Assembly: GCA_009869945.1 (NCBI GenBank)
Contig: WIXG01000652.1
Span: 1-28,896 of the forward strand
DNA: 28,896 bases
From: Mesaphorura yosii
Taxonomy: Eukaryota > Arthropoda > Collembola > Poduromorpha > Tullbergiidae
Direction of reading: 5' to 3'
Part shown: one piece after another, positions 10,989-22,094 of the stretch
Layout: each line of letters opens with the position of its first letter
Numbering within the stretch: the first letter of the stretch is position 1
The notes under the pieces: model-generated
What the model saw: the letters and a program-made list of their open reading frames with translations, nothing else
Databases searched by the model: none
Told to the model about the DNA's origin: nothing
Translations under genes and position numbers: made by a program

Positions 10989-13900
10989 TTAGATTATAAG
11001 TTGTTGCTTGTCTTGATCGCCCGAAACTGAAACATCGGAAGCGGATCCCAAACTGTCCTTTTCATTGTCGTTGCCATTCTTTACTCGGTCTGAACTCATG
11101 GTTCCGGTCTCGTAGCAGGGCTGAAAAAAACGAAATAAATAGTTAACCCAGGCACGCAAGAGAATTTGCTCGCCTTCCAAGGCTTGAAACCAAGTTTACC
11201 GTCGCGCAGACGTTCATATTGCAGCAATTTTCAATGTCGATGAGTTCGCACACGCTCTGACCACCAGCATCCTTGCCGCTCCGACCAATTCCAGCATTCC
11301 TGTTCGAAGGACGCACAACAACACGACGGCGGATTTTGGGCTTGCGCGTCAGCATCCACACTTTGAAGGTTAGTACTCCAACAACCAAAACAAGGAGAGC
11401 TACGACTCCTCCCAGCGTCCCGATCACAGCCAGGTAAAAAGGTTCAGGCTCCCTTTCGTTCGCATACGCATCGGCATTCGCATTCACTCCAACTGCCACG
11501 TCACGATCAGGTACGGTAACGACGCTGTCAGAATTGACATTGATTTCACAAGATGGACCGGTCCATTGGGGTGTGCAACTGTTCCAAAGAAAAGTAATGA
11601 ATCAATTACATTACGAAAATTATCATAAACCTCTTACACCTGTAGTCATTTTTGCTACAACTGCTTACAGGCAATGCAGACGAGCTTCGTCCAAATCCGA
11701 CTCTGAACTAATGCAGGATCCGCCATTCAAACACTGCGCCCCAAACTGATCGGTGGGAGAGCACTCGTAAAATACAATTTGGTTTCTGGCACTTTGATTT
11801 GGTCCATTGGTAAGTATGCTAATTTCTGTAGTTGAAGACGAAGACGGTGAGGAAGGCACATTGGGAGTGGCACTTGAATTTAGAGCCATACTCGCGGCAG
11901 GGGATGAACACAAAGGGTTGGCTTCACTGATCCAGGCCAGGTGACTAGCCGTGAGCCCTTGAGGGAAGTTTGGATAGTAATTCTTGAGCAGAGTTCGTTC
12001 TCCCGTCGAGGTGTGGACCTGGTACAGACTTCTGCTTGCCATGTCCGTATAGAAGATATTGGAACCCGGTTTCGTGCATGAAATAGTGAACTCAAACCAG
12101 TGCTGGCTGTCGCCGTCGTAAATCTTCTCACGACTAGCTTTAACTGCTGAGCGGCCGCCTACTTTCAGGTTTATCCGCTCGACAGTGTACTGGCTTCGAA
12201 ATGGTTTGTTGATCCAGTAAAGGTGAGAATCAGGGGTGACGACAAGGCTCGTAGGTGAGTGAATGTTCTCTGAGAGCAGAAGTTTGGGAGCATTTCCATC
12301 GACGGCAGAGTAAATGGCGGATTTGCCAAAAGTTGGCGAGCCCCAAGCCCCAAAGTACATATGACCTGTGCTTGAGTCCAAAACCAGACCATCAAATGTC
12401 ACATGACGTCCAGGCACATTGGCTAAATTAACGATGGGAGTCGGAGCTCCAACGGGAGCGGCGGACTTGGTAGCATTGGGGTCAAGGCGTAGCTGCATAA
12501 TGTGTTGTGCTTTGGAATCTATCCAGTACAGAGTATTGTCCGAGTACAACAGGTCATCAAAAGTTGCGTTATTGTTGATAGCTGCAGAGAAATTAGGCAA
12601 AATTAGTAAAACTAGACTAATAAATAAAATTCACCTCTGTTTGGGCACAAGAGCACTCACCGTGAGCAAGTCGCACTGACTCCTTCGTAATAAGACTATA
12701 GGCGTTGAGATCACGATAGCGAATGGCTCGCTGCTTGAACGCAACTGGCTGCTCGTACAGATAAGTGTAGAAAATGAGTTGGCGAATGGCGTCGGTTGCG
12801 ATATAGCCGATTTGACCAAAGGGGCGATCTGTCGATGGCGAGGGCGCTGGTATTGACTTTGGTGGAGAAGAGGACACACCGACACCGTCGCCATTGCCCG
12901 CGCTGGTGAGATTGTAATACAGTTCTGAGGCAGTTGAGTTGACTGGGAATGGAATGAGAATCTCCTGAATGGTGGGAGTGTTACTCGTGTCAAATGTGAC
13001 CAATGAAATGTTGTCACCGTGAGCGACTGCCAGATCTACGACACAAAACGAGTTCCATTAACTACTACTTCATGGCCCTTGCGCCGTAGGTTGTGGTGGT
13101 TGGAGATAATTTATCTTCGAGCTCGAAGTTCATTTCAAGCCTATCATTGAGTTTTCTCAGCGTCGGTTTGCTTACAACTCAGATTTCCTTTTCATACCTT
13201 CATTTACTATCTCAATGCCCAATTATGTAATTGTAATTGCTGCTATTGTAAAGTTTAACATCAAAAACCAAATCCATGAGAAATTGTAGAAGCTGAATCC
13301 GGCGCAAAGAATCCCAGTAGCAGCACGGCACAATGCTTCATCGCATCACATCAATGCATTCAGGTTTCAATCATCGAATGAGAGCTATAGCTAATTGGGG
13401 TAATTTGCCATGCCCTTTGTCGCCTCTGTTTTTGTCGTATTGTTTGTCGCCTACCTCACTTTGCGCCTGTGTGGTGAAGATCATGAATTCCGCCGACTCA
13501 TTAATGCCATTCTTACACCGACATTGTAGACTGCATGGAGCGACCGCACGAGCCATGACCACGGTCTAAGCACATTGCCTGGCCGGCATTAAAGGCAACG
13601 TTGCTTTTAAAATTGGTGTGAAGAACCATTGCTATATGATATTGAGAAATGGAAATCGCCTGTTACGACCGAATCGCTCCGAGGAGGCGCAGACGACGAC
13701 GTTTCCCACACTTCCTTTGCTACAGTGAACAATACATCTTTCACACGTTGCCGTTGCCGTTCGAGCTGAAGACACTGCATTGCCGAAATGCTGAGACCCG
13801 CAAAAATTTTTTGCGTACGTGACTCCAGCCACGTACGCTTTTTGGTACGGTAGAGCCAAGCCTTGGCTCCTCTCGCCTTGCCTTGCCGGTGAAATTCTAT

Positions 13901-14537
13901 TTTTATGCATGCAATGCTAGTTGGCATTATAAAGAAAGGAGCCAAGCCAAGAATGTATGAGTGAACTCACGAGTACAGCTTATAGTCAGTCATACGGTAC
14001 GACGACAACGGCACGAGATTTTGCACATGTCAGCTCGAATTAATCAGCAATCAGCATATTGTGCCAGAAATAATGCACTCGAAGCGCAACTGATTAGCGC
14101 ATTACCATGCAAATTAAAGATGCTGTCCGTTTCCGATAGCTGATTGCTGATTAATTCGATCTACGTCGGACTGGTTACGGTTACGTAATGAAAGACAATG
14201 TTTGCGAATGATGGACGATAATGCGAGTGAAAAAGTGATCACAAACGCACAAAGATCGTGATCCTAGCATTACACAGGCAATTACAACTACTACTATTTG
14301 ACCCTTTGACACAAGCCTGACGTGATTAGCAATGATGGAACAGTGGAACGACTTACCCCATCGACCGTAGTTAGATTGAGTTTGGGTGGCATGGAATGGA
14401 TCAGACGGAGCTAAATCAGCGTCAGAGGAACCGCCAACAGGTGGAGTTAAGGCTGGCTTGGCCTGACACATGGCCAGCACGATGAACAAGGTGGCCAGGC
14501 CTGTATGCATGAGATCAGGCAATTGACACAGTCGCAT
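10989..14537 (-). CDS. cue: Protein cueball-like: YWTD propeller, EGF-like domain, single-pass membrane protein
   Basis: Type I membrane protein resembling Drosophila cueball, which is needed in germ-cell development. Five exons: 14537-14357, 13035-12661, 12581-11669, 11578-11200, 11120-10989; 1980 bases, 659 residues, all joins in frame (fly protein is about 640). Exon 1 encodes a signal peptide (LATLFIVLAMCQA). Exon 2 begins WDLAVAHGD, the usual mature start. Exons 2-3 hold LDL-receptor class B (YWTD-like) blades: TLYWIDSKAQ, HMYFGAWG, HLYWINKPF, NIFYTDMASRSLY. Next is an EGF-like module with six cysteines spanning the exon 3/4 junction (ECSPTDQFGAQC...CTPQWTGPSCE). A TM helix follows (AVIGTLGGVVALLVLVVGV) with a basic stop-transfer KPKIRRR. 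The cytosolic tail has DIENCCNMNVCAT|PCYE, a motif I associate with cueball tails. The family call rests on domain order plus this tail motif. Intron 1 is long (1321 bases); the others are about 80-100. Confidence 0.88.
13813..13869. repeat. Two perfect short hairpins in cueball intron 1
   Basis: GCGTACGTG (13813-13821) pairs with CACGTACGC (13830-13838) around an 8-base loop. Just after it, GAGCCAAG (13853-13860) pairs with CTTGGCTC (13862-13869) around one base. Both could form stem-loops in DNA or in the intron RNA. Their function is unknown, and they may be relics of a miniature element. Confidence 0.5.
14035..14159. repeat. 21-base perfect inverted repeat in cueball intron 1
   Basis: Arms at 14035-14055 (TCGAATTAATCAGCAATCAG + C) and 14139-14159 are exact reverse complements separated by 83 bases. 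Each arm also contains an internal direct repeat of ATCAGC / GCTGAT. The total length of 125 bases fits a tiny foldback or MITE-like insertion, but I found no clear target-site duplication. Confidence 0.65.
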
Positions 14538-15832
14538 CTTGAGCAGGAACTGGAAACACAGGAACAGGAATTCTCAATCCTTTAATCTGGGCTTGTTGAA
14601 TATCAGCTCGTCTTCTTGTACTTTGATTGGAATTATTTTGTGATTTTACTTTTACTGAACACAAGGAGCACAAATTCAACAGAGGCCAGTTAATTATGTC
14701 TTTGATGGCCACTGTCTGTCTGTCACTTGACTTGGCTGACCACAGACAATAAAGACAATAAAGAACACTTTCAGCTTGAAGTTTTCAGCAGGTCCTTCTA
14801 TTGCGTGTCTCTCCGCAAGTTTCTTTCTTGAGACTGAATGAATTCTCGAGCGTTTGCATTAACAACGAGTACGCATTGGTGAACTGGGAATAAAGAACCT
14901 GAAACTTCGAGACTCACTACTTTCATCACATACACAACCAGGTTTTGGTTCTTGCCAGCCCGAATCCACAAGCTAAGATCCTGCCAACGAGCTTGGCCAA
15001 GTATCAGCGTGCCCCACGTTTGAAATAAAAGGTAGAGCGATCTATTTCGTCCCCATTGCTTTACTGCATATTTTTCTATTCCAGTCAACAGAATTCAACT
15101 TCACAAATTTAGAAATTCAATTATTCGAAGAGAAAGTATTTTAATTTTTAATAATTCTGACAATTATCCTTCCACACATTGTTGGCATACTTTTCAACTT
15201 GCTACAGTTGAGCTCCATGCTGAAAATGAATCATAGAATGGACTCTGACAAATGGAGTCTGATTACCTAAGTTAGTCAAGTTATTGCCCCTTTGTTTTTT
15301 CAAACCTGTTTGGCCATTTGAACTAACTGGCCTGTCGCTTTCCGTTCATTCTTGTGTCTCGTGGAACTCATGGCTGTTTCACACCGAAACTGGGGTAGAA
15401 ACGCCATAAGATGGGCCTGCATTGCATTGTTTTAATTATTTAAGAAAATTAAGATGTTTTTCTTTAGTGCTGCTTCATCATTAGGAATTCGCTGTGGGCT
15501 TTTGGTTACATTCAATTTGACTGATCTCACTCATTTCTTTACCTCTCCTCATGGCTTTGTTTCTGTGAATGCTGCTGCTCTCGAATTTGTTGGAGGGAAC
15601 GAGTTCCAGCACCCGCAACATTTGACAGATGGTCTGAGGTGTAACTTCACTTCATCCGATTGACTCCAGGTGAAACGTGATACTAGGATCAGTTGTGATC
15701 AGTTGTGACAATTGTCTATATATCAGGAAAGTAAAGGTGCTTAAGGTGTTGCTTCCAAGTTAATTTATTAATTTAGTCGTACATTATCGATTTATTTCGG
15801 TTTCTTTAGCTAACACAATTGCAGAATTTCTA
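14538..15832. other. Intergenic between divergent cueball and RAD54B-N-like genes
   Basis: About 1.3 kb shared upstream region of two divergently read genes. A minus-strand ORF at 15088-14798 (96 codons, Trp- and Leu-rich, start MTGIEKYAVKQWGRNRSLY) looks mildly protein-like but matches nothing I know and has no supported splice partner. The plus-strand ORF 15454-15663 is also unsupported. A short direct repeat GATCAGTTGT occurs twice near 15688-15710. Confidence 0.4.
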
Positions 15833-17686
15833 ATGGATCTGGAGTCCGAGCAGCTGGACCTGGAGTCATCGTCACTCAATTCTGAGAATGACGACGTCGA
15901 ATCCAATATGCTATCACCGTCGTCCAAAGTTTCAGCTCCTGTCTCGGCAGTAGTCGAAGACCGGCTTCCCCGACCGCAACGTTCGCTCGGTGCAGAACTC
16001 CTCCCTTCTTTGATCGCCATGATTCACCAGAGACCAACAGCTGACGATGAAGAGGAAGATGAAAATCTAGAACGTGAAGATCCAGCGTTGTTTCACAAAA
16101 GAGGTTTGACAAGCGAAGAGCTTGCTGATAACAGGGTAGTTAAAAGAGCAAGAACTGAACTAATCCGTGCGAATTGCCAGAATTTTGGTGACGAAATGGA
16201 GGTGGAAGTGGCCGCCCTGGCTCCAACTTGTTCAGAGTAATTTTTTCTCTATTTTGTGATTCAAATATGATCTACCGCATTTAACTGATACTCCATGCGA
16301 ATCAACTGCAGACATGAGAATTCTCTTTCCGAGCCGCGGAGAAACACCAAATCATTCACCGTTCTTTACGCAAAGCCAACTACCAAGAAACATAAGACAT
16401 GGGAGGGTGATGGGACCTTAACTGTAGTTGAAAATGGCAAAGAAATGATTCTACGCGACGACTCTAATCAAATTCTAGCTACCTCTTATAATTATAAGCT
16501 CCCAGAAGGATTTGGCGACGGAACCCAACTCCAGATTGGTGGCAAAGTTATAGAGGTAAGTCATTGATTTAGTACTTAATCTCTCGTACGAGATAAGAAT
16601 TTGTAGTTTAGTTAGGTTTCATTAATATTTTAATAGGTCCAAGAAGAGCTGATGAATACTGGAAAACATGTGGAAGCCAATGTACACTGTGGTGTAGGAC
16701 AAAACGAAAAGCCGTCTTCATCTGCTCGTAGTCATCAACAAGCCTCTGTTCCTTCATTTGCACGAAGCAACAAAGCCCAAGTAACCAGAAAAGATTTACC
16801 AGTAAACGTGAACACTTCTACAGAGTCAGTATTCATTTATCAACAATTCAGACCGCTTTACAACAGAACAATAATTATTGCATCTCATTTACAGCTCTCA
16901 TCAGGCTCAAATTGCGTCCACCTCGGATTCGGCTGAGCTTCAACCAGCACAAGAAATTAATTCTGGCGCAGAAGGGCGAAACTCAGGCACCGAAGTTTAC
17001 AATGTCCTCTATGCTAAGCCAACTACGAAAAAACACAAGACTTGGGAAGGTGATGGAACACTCACAATTATAGACAATGGTCGAGAAATGATACTCCGGG
17101 GCGAGGACGAGCAGATTGCAGCATCGGCGTATAATTTCAAGTTGCCGGAAGATTTCAGCGAAGGGTCGCAAATTCAAGTAGGAGGAAAAGTGGTCGAGGT
17201 TAGTCAATTTAGGATTACGTTTCAGGCACAAGCCATTAAAATTAAGACGTATTCTGTCGCTCTCTGTGCTAGATTCAAGAAAAAGTTACTTCGGGCAGTG
17301 TACCCTTTGATGCTGTGACCGGAAGTACGCATAGAAATGGTCTTCGAGGTACAAATTCCCAGGTTCCTGTGCGCTTCAACCGCGAATTTCGACAACCAGC
17401 AGCAGTTCACTTCCAGCAGCCGACGGTCGACTCTTCGAGTGCCCGATACAGTGTTCTTTATGCTCCTCCGCTCACCGAGGTCGAGAAGTACCCCAGATGG
17501 GAAGGTGATGGAATCCTAGCAATTGTGAACAAAGGCGACGGTAAGGAAGCCACACTGGCTGACGACAACGGCACAGTTTTGGAAACCGTCTCCAACTTTC
17601 AAATACCACCCGGCGGCTTTACAGAAGGAGTTCAGTTACAAATCGGTGGAAAATACATTGAAATAACTCGAAAGTTAACCGATTAG
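15833..17686 (+). CDS. Protein with three tandem RAD54B-N-terminal-like (DUF2439-like) domains and no helicase
   Basis: Five exons: 15833-16236, 16312-16555, 16637-16824, 16895-17198, 17273-17686; 1554 bases, 517 residues, every join in frame, stop TAG. Residues 1-134 are acidic and Ser-rich (DDEEEDENLERED) with a basic patch VVKRAR that could be a nuclear signal. Three copies of one ~70-residue domain follow, at about 150-217, 315-381 and 439-513. Each has Y.VLYA.P...KHKTWEGDG.L or the variant YPRWEGDGIL, and ends QIGGK.IE. That pattern matches the domain ahead of the SNF2 motor in RAD54B and is related to DUF2439 of ZGRF1. Copies 1 and 2 are about two-thirds identical by eye; copy 3 is more diverged. 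No Walker or SNF2 motifs follow. RAD54B acts in homologous recombination, so a chromatin or repair role is possible but unproven. The gene is convergent with the ATPase beta gene, 166 bases apart. Confidence 0.85.
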
Positions 17687-17754
17687 TGGTTAATTAAGGG
17701 TTTGCCGCAAGTTACGCCTTACACAATTTGCATATCACAGTTCTAAAGTTTTAC

Positions 17755-17760
17755 ATTAAA
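17755..17760 (+). terminator. Likely polyadenylation signal (ATTAAA) of the RAD54B-N-like gene
   Basis: ATTAAA, the commonest variant hexamer, 69 bases after the stop codon and before the convergent gene's last exon ends at 17853. Confidence 0.4.
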
Positions 17761-17852
17761 GGAGTACAAGTTAATTTTGAAGTTTCACATTTCACATCAG
17801 CGGTTGGTGCTTGGACAAACGCGGGATCATTGATTGGGACTTATTGCGTATT

Positions 17853-19451
17853 CTACTTCTTGATGGTCGTAGTTGTATCAACCAAAAGCTCGAATCTGAC
17901 CATTCCAACTCCAACATACGCGTCGGGTGTAATCTTGGAATTGTACGCTGTGCAACGGACTTGAATTAGAGTTGCCTCTACAAACGGAATAATCAATCAC
18001 GTTTATGATCTCTTCTTCATTTTGAAGATTTTTGAAAAGTGTATCCAACAATTTTGTGAGTTAGCTTACCCGGAAGGTCAGGAAAACGAACAAAAATGAA
18101 GGGCGATAAGTAGTTGGGCTGATTCTCGAATGGAAAGAAGAAGCTTGGAATGCAGGGTCCTGGGCGATGTCCACCAGGAAGGTACTCAATCTTTCCAAGG
18201 ACCTGATTGTCAAATGAGTTCTCTCCTTCACAGTAAATGCAGACCATCTTGTGCTGTGAAAAAAGTATCGGAGTAATAGTGCAGATACAAACAATGGCAG
18301 ATCCAACTAAAAGGTGACAGGAGTTAAGAACTGCGTACCGTCTTCTCTAGACGCACTGCTCCCTTATATTGACCTTCATCTCCTTGCTGGGGCACCGAAA
18401 TGCCTTGATAGAAGTGCGGAACATTGTCAGGCAACTCACCAGGTTCCCAGCCAATAATCTAAGGTATCAAGATACAGCGTGTTCAAATAAGCGTGTAGTC
18501 AATTAGCCAAATCACTATCAGCTGTCAATTTATACTAACCCGATTCAGGCGAATAAGGACACACGGTTTCCCGGCCTCAAATCCAAATTTCTCGCCCTCA
18601 GTGCAGTGACCCCATTCGTATTTGAGCTTAGGGTCGGTTTTTCCACCTCCAGCATCATCATTATAAACGTTGGGCATTTTGCCAGTTTCCTTGACACAGT
18701 CTTTCAATGATGAATTTATATCGTGGCAGTGCATATACGCGGTCCCGTTCCTATCTGTATTGGAAGAGGTCATTCTTTGTAAGCCGTTCAACGGAAAATG
18801 GCAGACGCATGGAATAAGCGAAGACACACGCAAAGATTCTTGAATTCATAAGTTGTTTTACCTGCTTTCGTCATATTTATCAGCTGTTCGACGTAATCCT
18901 TGTAAGTCTCCGGATCATCCTTGTTATACCAAATCAGTGCTGAATCCCTAATCTTGTTCACGGGTCGGTAGCCGAGTCCGGGATCCCCAATGAGTGATTC
19001 TTCAAGTTGACGTCTTGGCATTCCTGGTTCAAAACTACTCAGAGCGACGAGAAGGAGCATTACGAAGAATGCAATCAGGCTCAAGTAGAGAATGACGTAG
19101 AAAATGGCGACTTTCACTTTGACAAGAAAAGTTCCATTCAGTCAAACCTACACTTCGCGTTTCGCACTCACATCATGAAACAAATTCAAAGGATTACTTA
19201 CGCCAACTAAGAAGAGTGCGCCCCATACATGAACCATCTTCCTTGTTGTAGCAAAATTTTCCACAACCAGCGCATTTTCCCTGCTTTTTCGTACCCTGTG
19301 CGCTAGAATCAGTCTTCGGAGCTCCTGCTTGATCGGCCGGAGGAGCAGTCTCAGGAGTTTCGCCTTTACCAGGGGCCTTGTCACCGGCAGGAGGAGCAGG
19401 GGTTTTGGTTTTGTCTTTCCCAGGTGGAGCCTTCTTCTTGTCCGCTGCCAT
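17853..19451 (-). CDS. nrv: Na+/K+-ATPase beta subunit (nervana-like)
   Basis: Type II membrane glycoprotein that chaperones and stabilises the sodium pump alpha subunit at the plasma membrane. Six exons: 19451-19202, 19116-18862, 18754-18540, 18458-18339, 18253-18070, 17977-17853; 1149 bases, 382 residues, all joins in frame. The cytosolic N-terminus (residues 1-83) is Lys/Pro/Ala-rich, then has the conserved FCYNKEDGSCMGRTLLSW box leading into one TM helix (KVAIFYVILYLSLIAFFVM). The ectodomain has paired cysteines (MHCHDINSSLKDC, HCTEGEKFGFEAGKPC, CIYCEGE...GPCIPSFF, VRCTAYN). It also has glycosylation sequons (NMT, NGT, NSS) and ends with GVGMVRFELLVD, the family terminus. The family is usually about 300-320 residues; the excess is mainly in the N-terminal tail, which carries an unusual four-cysteine cluster (Cys60, 63, 67, 75). 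Which nrv paralogue it is cannot be told. Confidence 0.95.
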
Positions 19452-20564
19452 CTTGCTTGAATTTGATGTTGACCAGTGTACTATGTACTAGTAAACTAAC
19501 GCCGGTAATTTGCTTCAATTTGTTACTCAACGCGAAGTCAACACAAACGGGTACATTAATTCAAAGTTCGAGTCCCTGAATGAATAGAACCACTGTCGAA
19601 TTGTGGTTGAAATAGTTAATTTTTCAATCCAGCTGGCTCGACTCTGTGAACGAGTCTGACGAAGGTAGGCAACAGCAAATCGCATTGCATTGCAATCTCA
19701 ACCGGTGAACGCGTTTAAATTGTTTGCTTATAAGTCGCCGTTTACTAAATCCCATGGAAAGGCACTTTCATTAACAAGCCAGTCAGTTTCGTACTTTGTG
19801 ATATCAAAAGGTCAGCAAAGCTGATATAGATTATTGATGCTGCTGGTGTTTTATTGTTTTTCCAGCCCGTTTCCAGTTGGCTCATAAATAACTCGACAAA
19901 CTGACATTTGAATTCGACAACTTCACATGTTTGACAAGACCATGAATAAGAAACAAGCAAACGCTCCAACAAAGCATGGCAAATAAGAACAATGCACAGC
20001 CCAGCAGGAAGGACCGACAGCTCATTAAAACCTATCCTCACCATTTCCATTTATGTTCTTCTCCCGGGTAGTTAAGGTTCGCACAATTAGCGTTCAGGCT
20101 GAGAAGGAAAGTATTTCAAGCCCGTGTCTGTGACTGTGATAAAGCCAAAACAGTAAGAAATGGCGGCTCCGTTCCGAATTCTGATTGCACAACACAATTA
20201 CGCAGTGACGCTTGTTCAATCATTAAAAATAAGCTAGCCATTGAGTACATAAAGAATTTTACACTGGCAATTACATTTTCCGTGCTTAGAAACCCGGACA
20301 CGAGTTGGAGTTGTGGCAAGGGTCGTTTTTGTTTGTGGCAAAGCACGACTGGTAATGTAATCGAATTGCGCAGCCTGTTTGCTCTTTGTCATAAATTATG
20401 TCGTATTCCTCGTTTTTTGGCATTTGACATAAAAATACTTTTGAAGTTTGAAGTTTACTTCGTCAACGTCGACTTCTTCGACTGTAGTTTGAAATTGATG
20501 GAGAAATGCTGGCGCAATTGCGACACTCCTGCTGAGTTGTTCCCATTCCCACGTTCTCCAAACA
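19452..20564. other. Intergenic between divergent ATPase beta and receptor gene 1
   Basis: About 1.1 kb serving as upstream region for both genes. ORFs at 19745-20050 (-), 20116-20346 (-) and 20282-20851 (+) lack any recognisable domain; the last overlaps the receptor gene in another frame. No RNA gene or repeat was seen. Confidence 0.5.
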
Positions 20565-22094
20565 ATGCTCCTGGGCGCGCGTGTGGTCCTGCTTTTTGTC
20601 CATGTTGGCATTGGCCTCGGCCTCGTGATCTTGCAAAACCCAAGAAACTTGATGTCACAAGAATTTATTCAACGTTTGGCCACGCACACGGTGAGTCTTC
20701 GTTGTCGTTGTCGGCAGCTGCTGTCGCTGTCCAGCTTCATCTCAGAAAAGATGACTTCAATGAAATCCAGCGTCAGGAACAACCCATCACGATTCATCTT
20801 GAACATCGTGACGTCGATGCGCCTGGTTCCATTCAGCTGGACTTGGAATGATCAGCACGCCAATGGCGGGCCCAGAATGCACCTCGTGACCGCGCTGGAT
20901 AAGCATCTGGAATCGCAATCGGGAAGAGGGCGCCCGCCACTTTACCTATTTTTCGTCCTCCTGACGTGGGTTCACGCAGTTTTCGAGCTCGTGATGTTTG
21001 TCTACTACTGGCCCGAGTATCTGGCCAGAGGAATGCCGCCTACGATGTATTTCCACGTGCTCTGGTTGCTGGGCATTGTTTGGATCTCAATCTACCACGT
21101 CCATTTTCTCCTGTATCGGAACGATATTGCTACCACCATCAACAGCCTCGTGGCGTTCAATGACGGGATGGAAGAGCTTCAAGGAGGCCACGAGTACCGC
21201 AAATGTTGTCGGCGCCAGGGCGTCATTTCGTGGCTGCTCCTGCTCTCATGCTTCGAGGTAGAAGCCAGCGTTTTTGTGATGCTCATCAAATTTCCGCATT
21301 TGCACCAGTTTCTGGTTTCGCTCATTCCTCGGGAGAACCGCTCGCTCGGACTGACCGTCGGCGTGGGGCTTGGAGAATGGGCGCTGTACGCTTTCTTCGG
21401 AGGACCTGTCATCGTCGAGTGCTATTTGAGCCTCTACTTTTTCTATACCACTCAGATTGCATTGCGATTCTTGATGTAAGTCCTCCGTTGTTGATTGGTG
21501 ATACATGTATTTGACTAATTTGACGTATGAATTACGCATTTCAGGAGCACAAAAGCCCTGAGCCAAGCCCAAATGTACAGAATCTATCAGTCACTCCGCC
21601 TGCTGACTAACATGTACAACGATGCCTTCGGGAAGTTTATGATCCTAGGCACGAAGTCGACGATGGGCGTCCTGACATGCACCTCCATGCTTGGATTCAT
21701 CAACGGACTCAAGAATGGCTCAGAACCCATTTTCATTGCTGCTTTCCTGGCCCTCTCCGTATTCAGTATTTTTACTCAAATGTTTATTTACCCGAAAGCG
21801 AGTTCCATCCACGTGTTGTCCAAGAAGTTGTGTGATCTCGATCGCGTCAGTGCTGTAAACATGTACATGAAGCACGGTGAAGGTGATGGTCGTTGTGGTG
21901 GCGATCGTGGGCAATCGAAGCGAGACAAGGGAACCGCAACCGCCCTGTTGTCATACCACGAAAGAATGCTGCTGAAGAGTCGGATGAAGCCATTCGCTGT
22001 GAACGTGGGCGGAATGTACAAAATGAAACAGAGCACACCGGCCATGTTCCTGGACATCGTCATCAACTACACACTCGCTGTGCTCTTGGGTTAG
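20565..22094 (+). CDS. Gustatory-receptor-like seven-transmembrane protein 1
   Basis: Probable insect-type chemoreceptor (GR/OR superfamily ligand-gated channel), judged by topology and its resemblance in layout to the gene at 24763. Two exons: 20565-21475 and 21545-22094, joined in phase 2 (TTG AT|GTAAGT ... TTTCAG|G), 486 residues. Seven hydrophobic helices are visible, starting near residue 124 (YLFFVLLTWVHAVFELVMF), then LWLLGIVWISIYHVHFLLY, WLLLLSCFEVEASVF and others. The last helix reaches the extreme C-terminus (INYTLAVLLG). The GR signature TYhhhhhQF is not kept; INYTLAVLLG sits in its place. The start is uncertain: the first ATG adds a hydrophobic segment not usual for the family, and Met30 (20652), Met63 (20751) or Met66 (20760) would give a cytosolic N-terminus. 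MRLVPFSWTW near residue 85 resembles the pre-TM1 LFPFxW-type motif of such receptors. Ligand unknown. Confidence 0.72.

Noticed and set aside
14798..15088. 96-codon minus-strand ORF upstream of cueball
   Set aside because: Somewhat protein-like composition but no family, no splice partner and no start context; too weak to list as a gene.
20690..20737. Possible intron in receptor gene 1 (GTGAGT to GTCCAG)
   Set aside because: It would be only about 45 bases, shorter than every supported intron here (minimum 56), and the frame is open through it.
20282..20851. 189-codon plus-strand ORF overlapping the start of receptor gene 1
   Set aside because: No membrane pattern or known domain, and it ends inside the receptor's N-terminal coding sequence in another frame.
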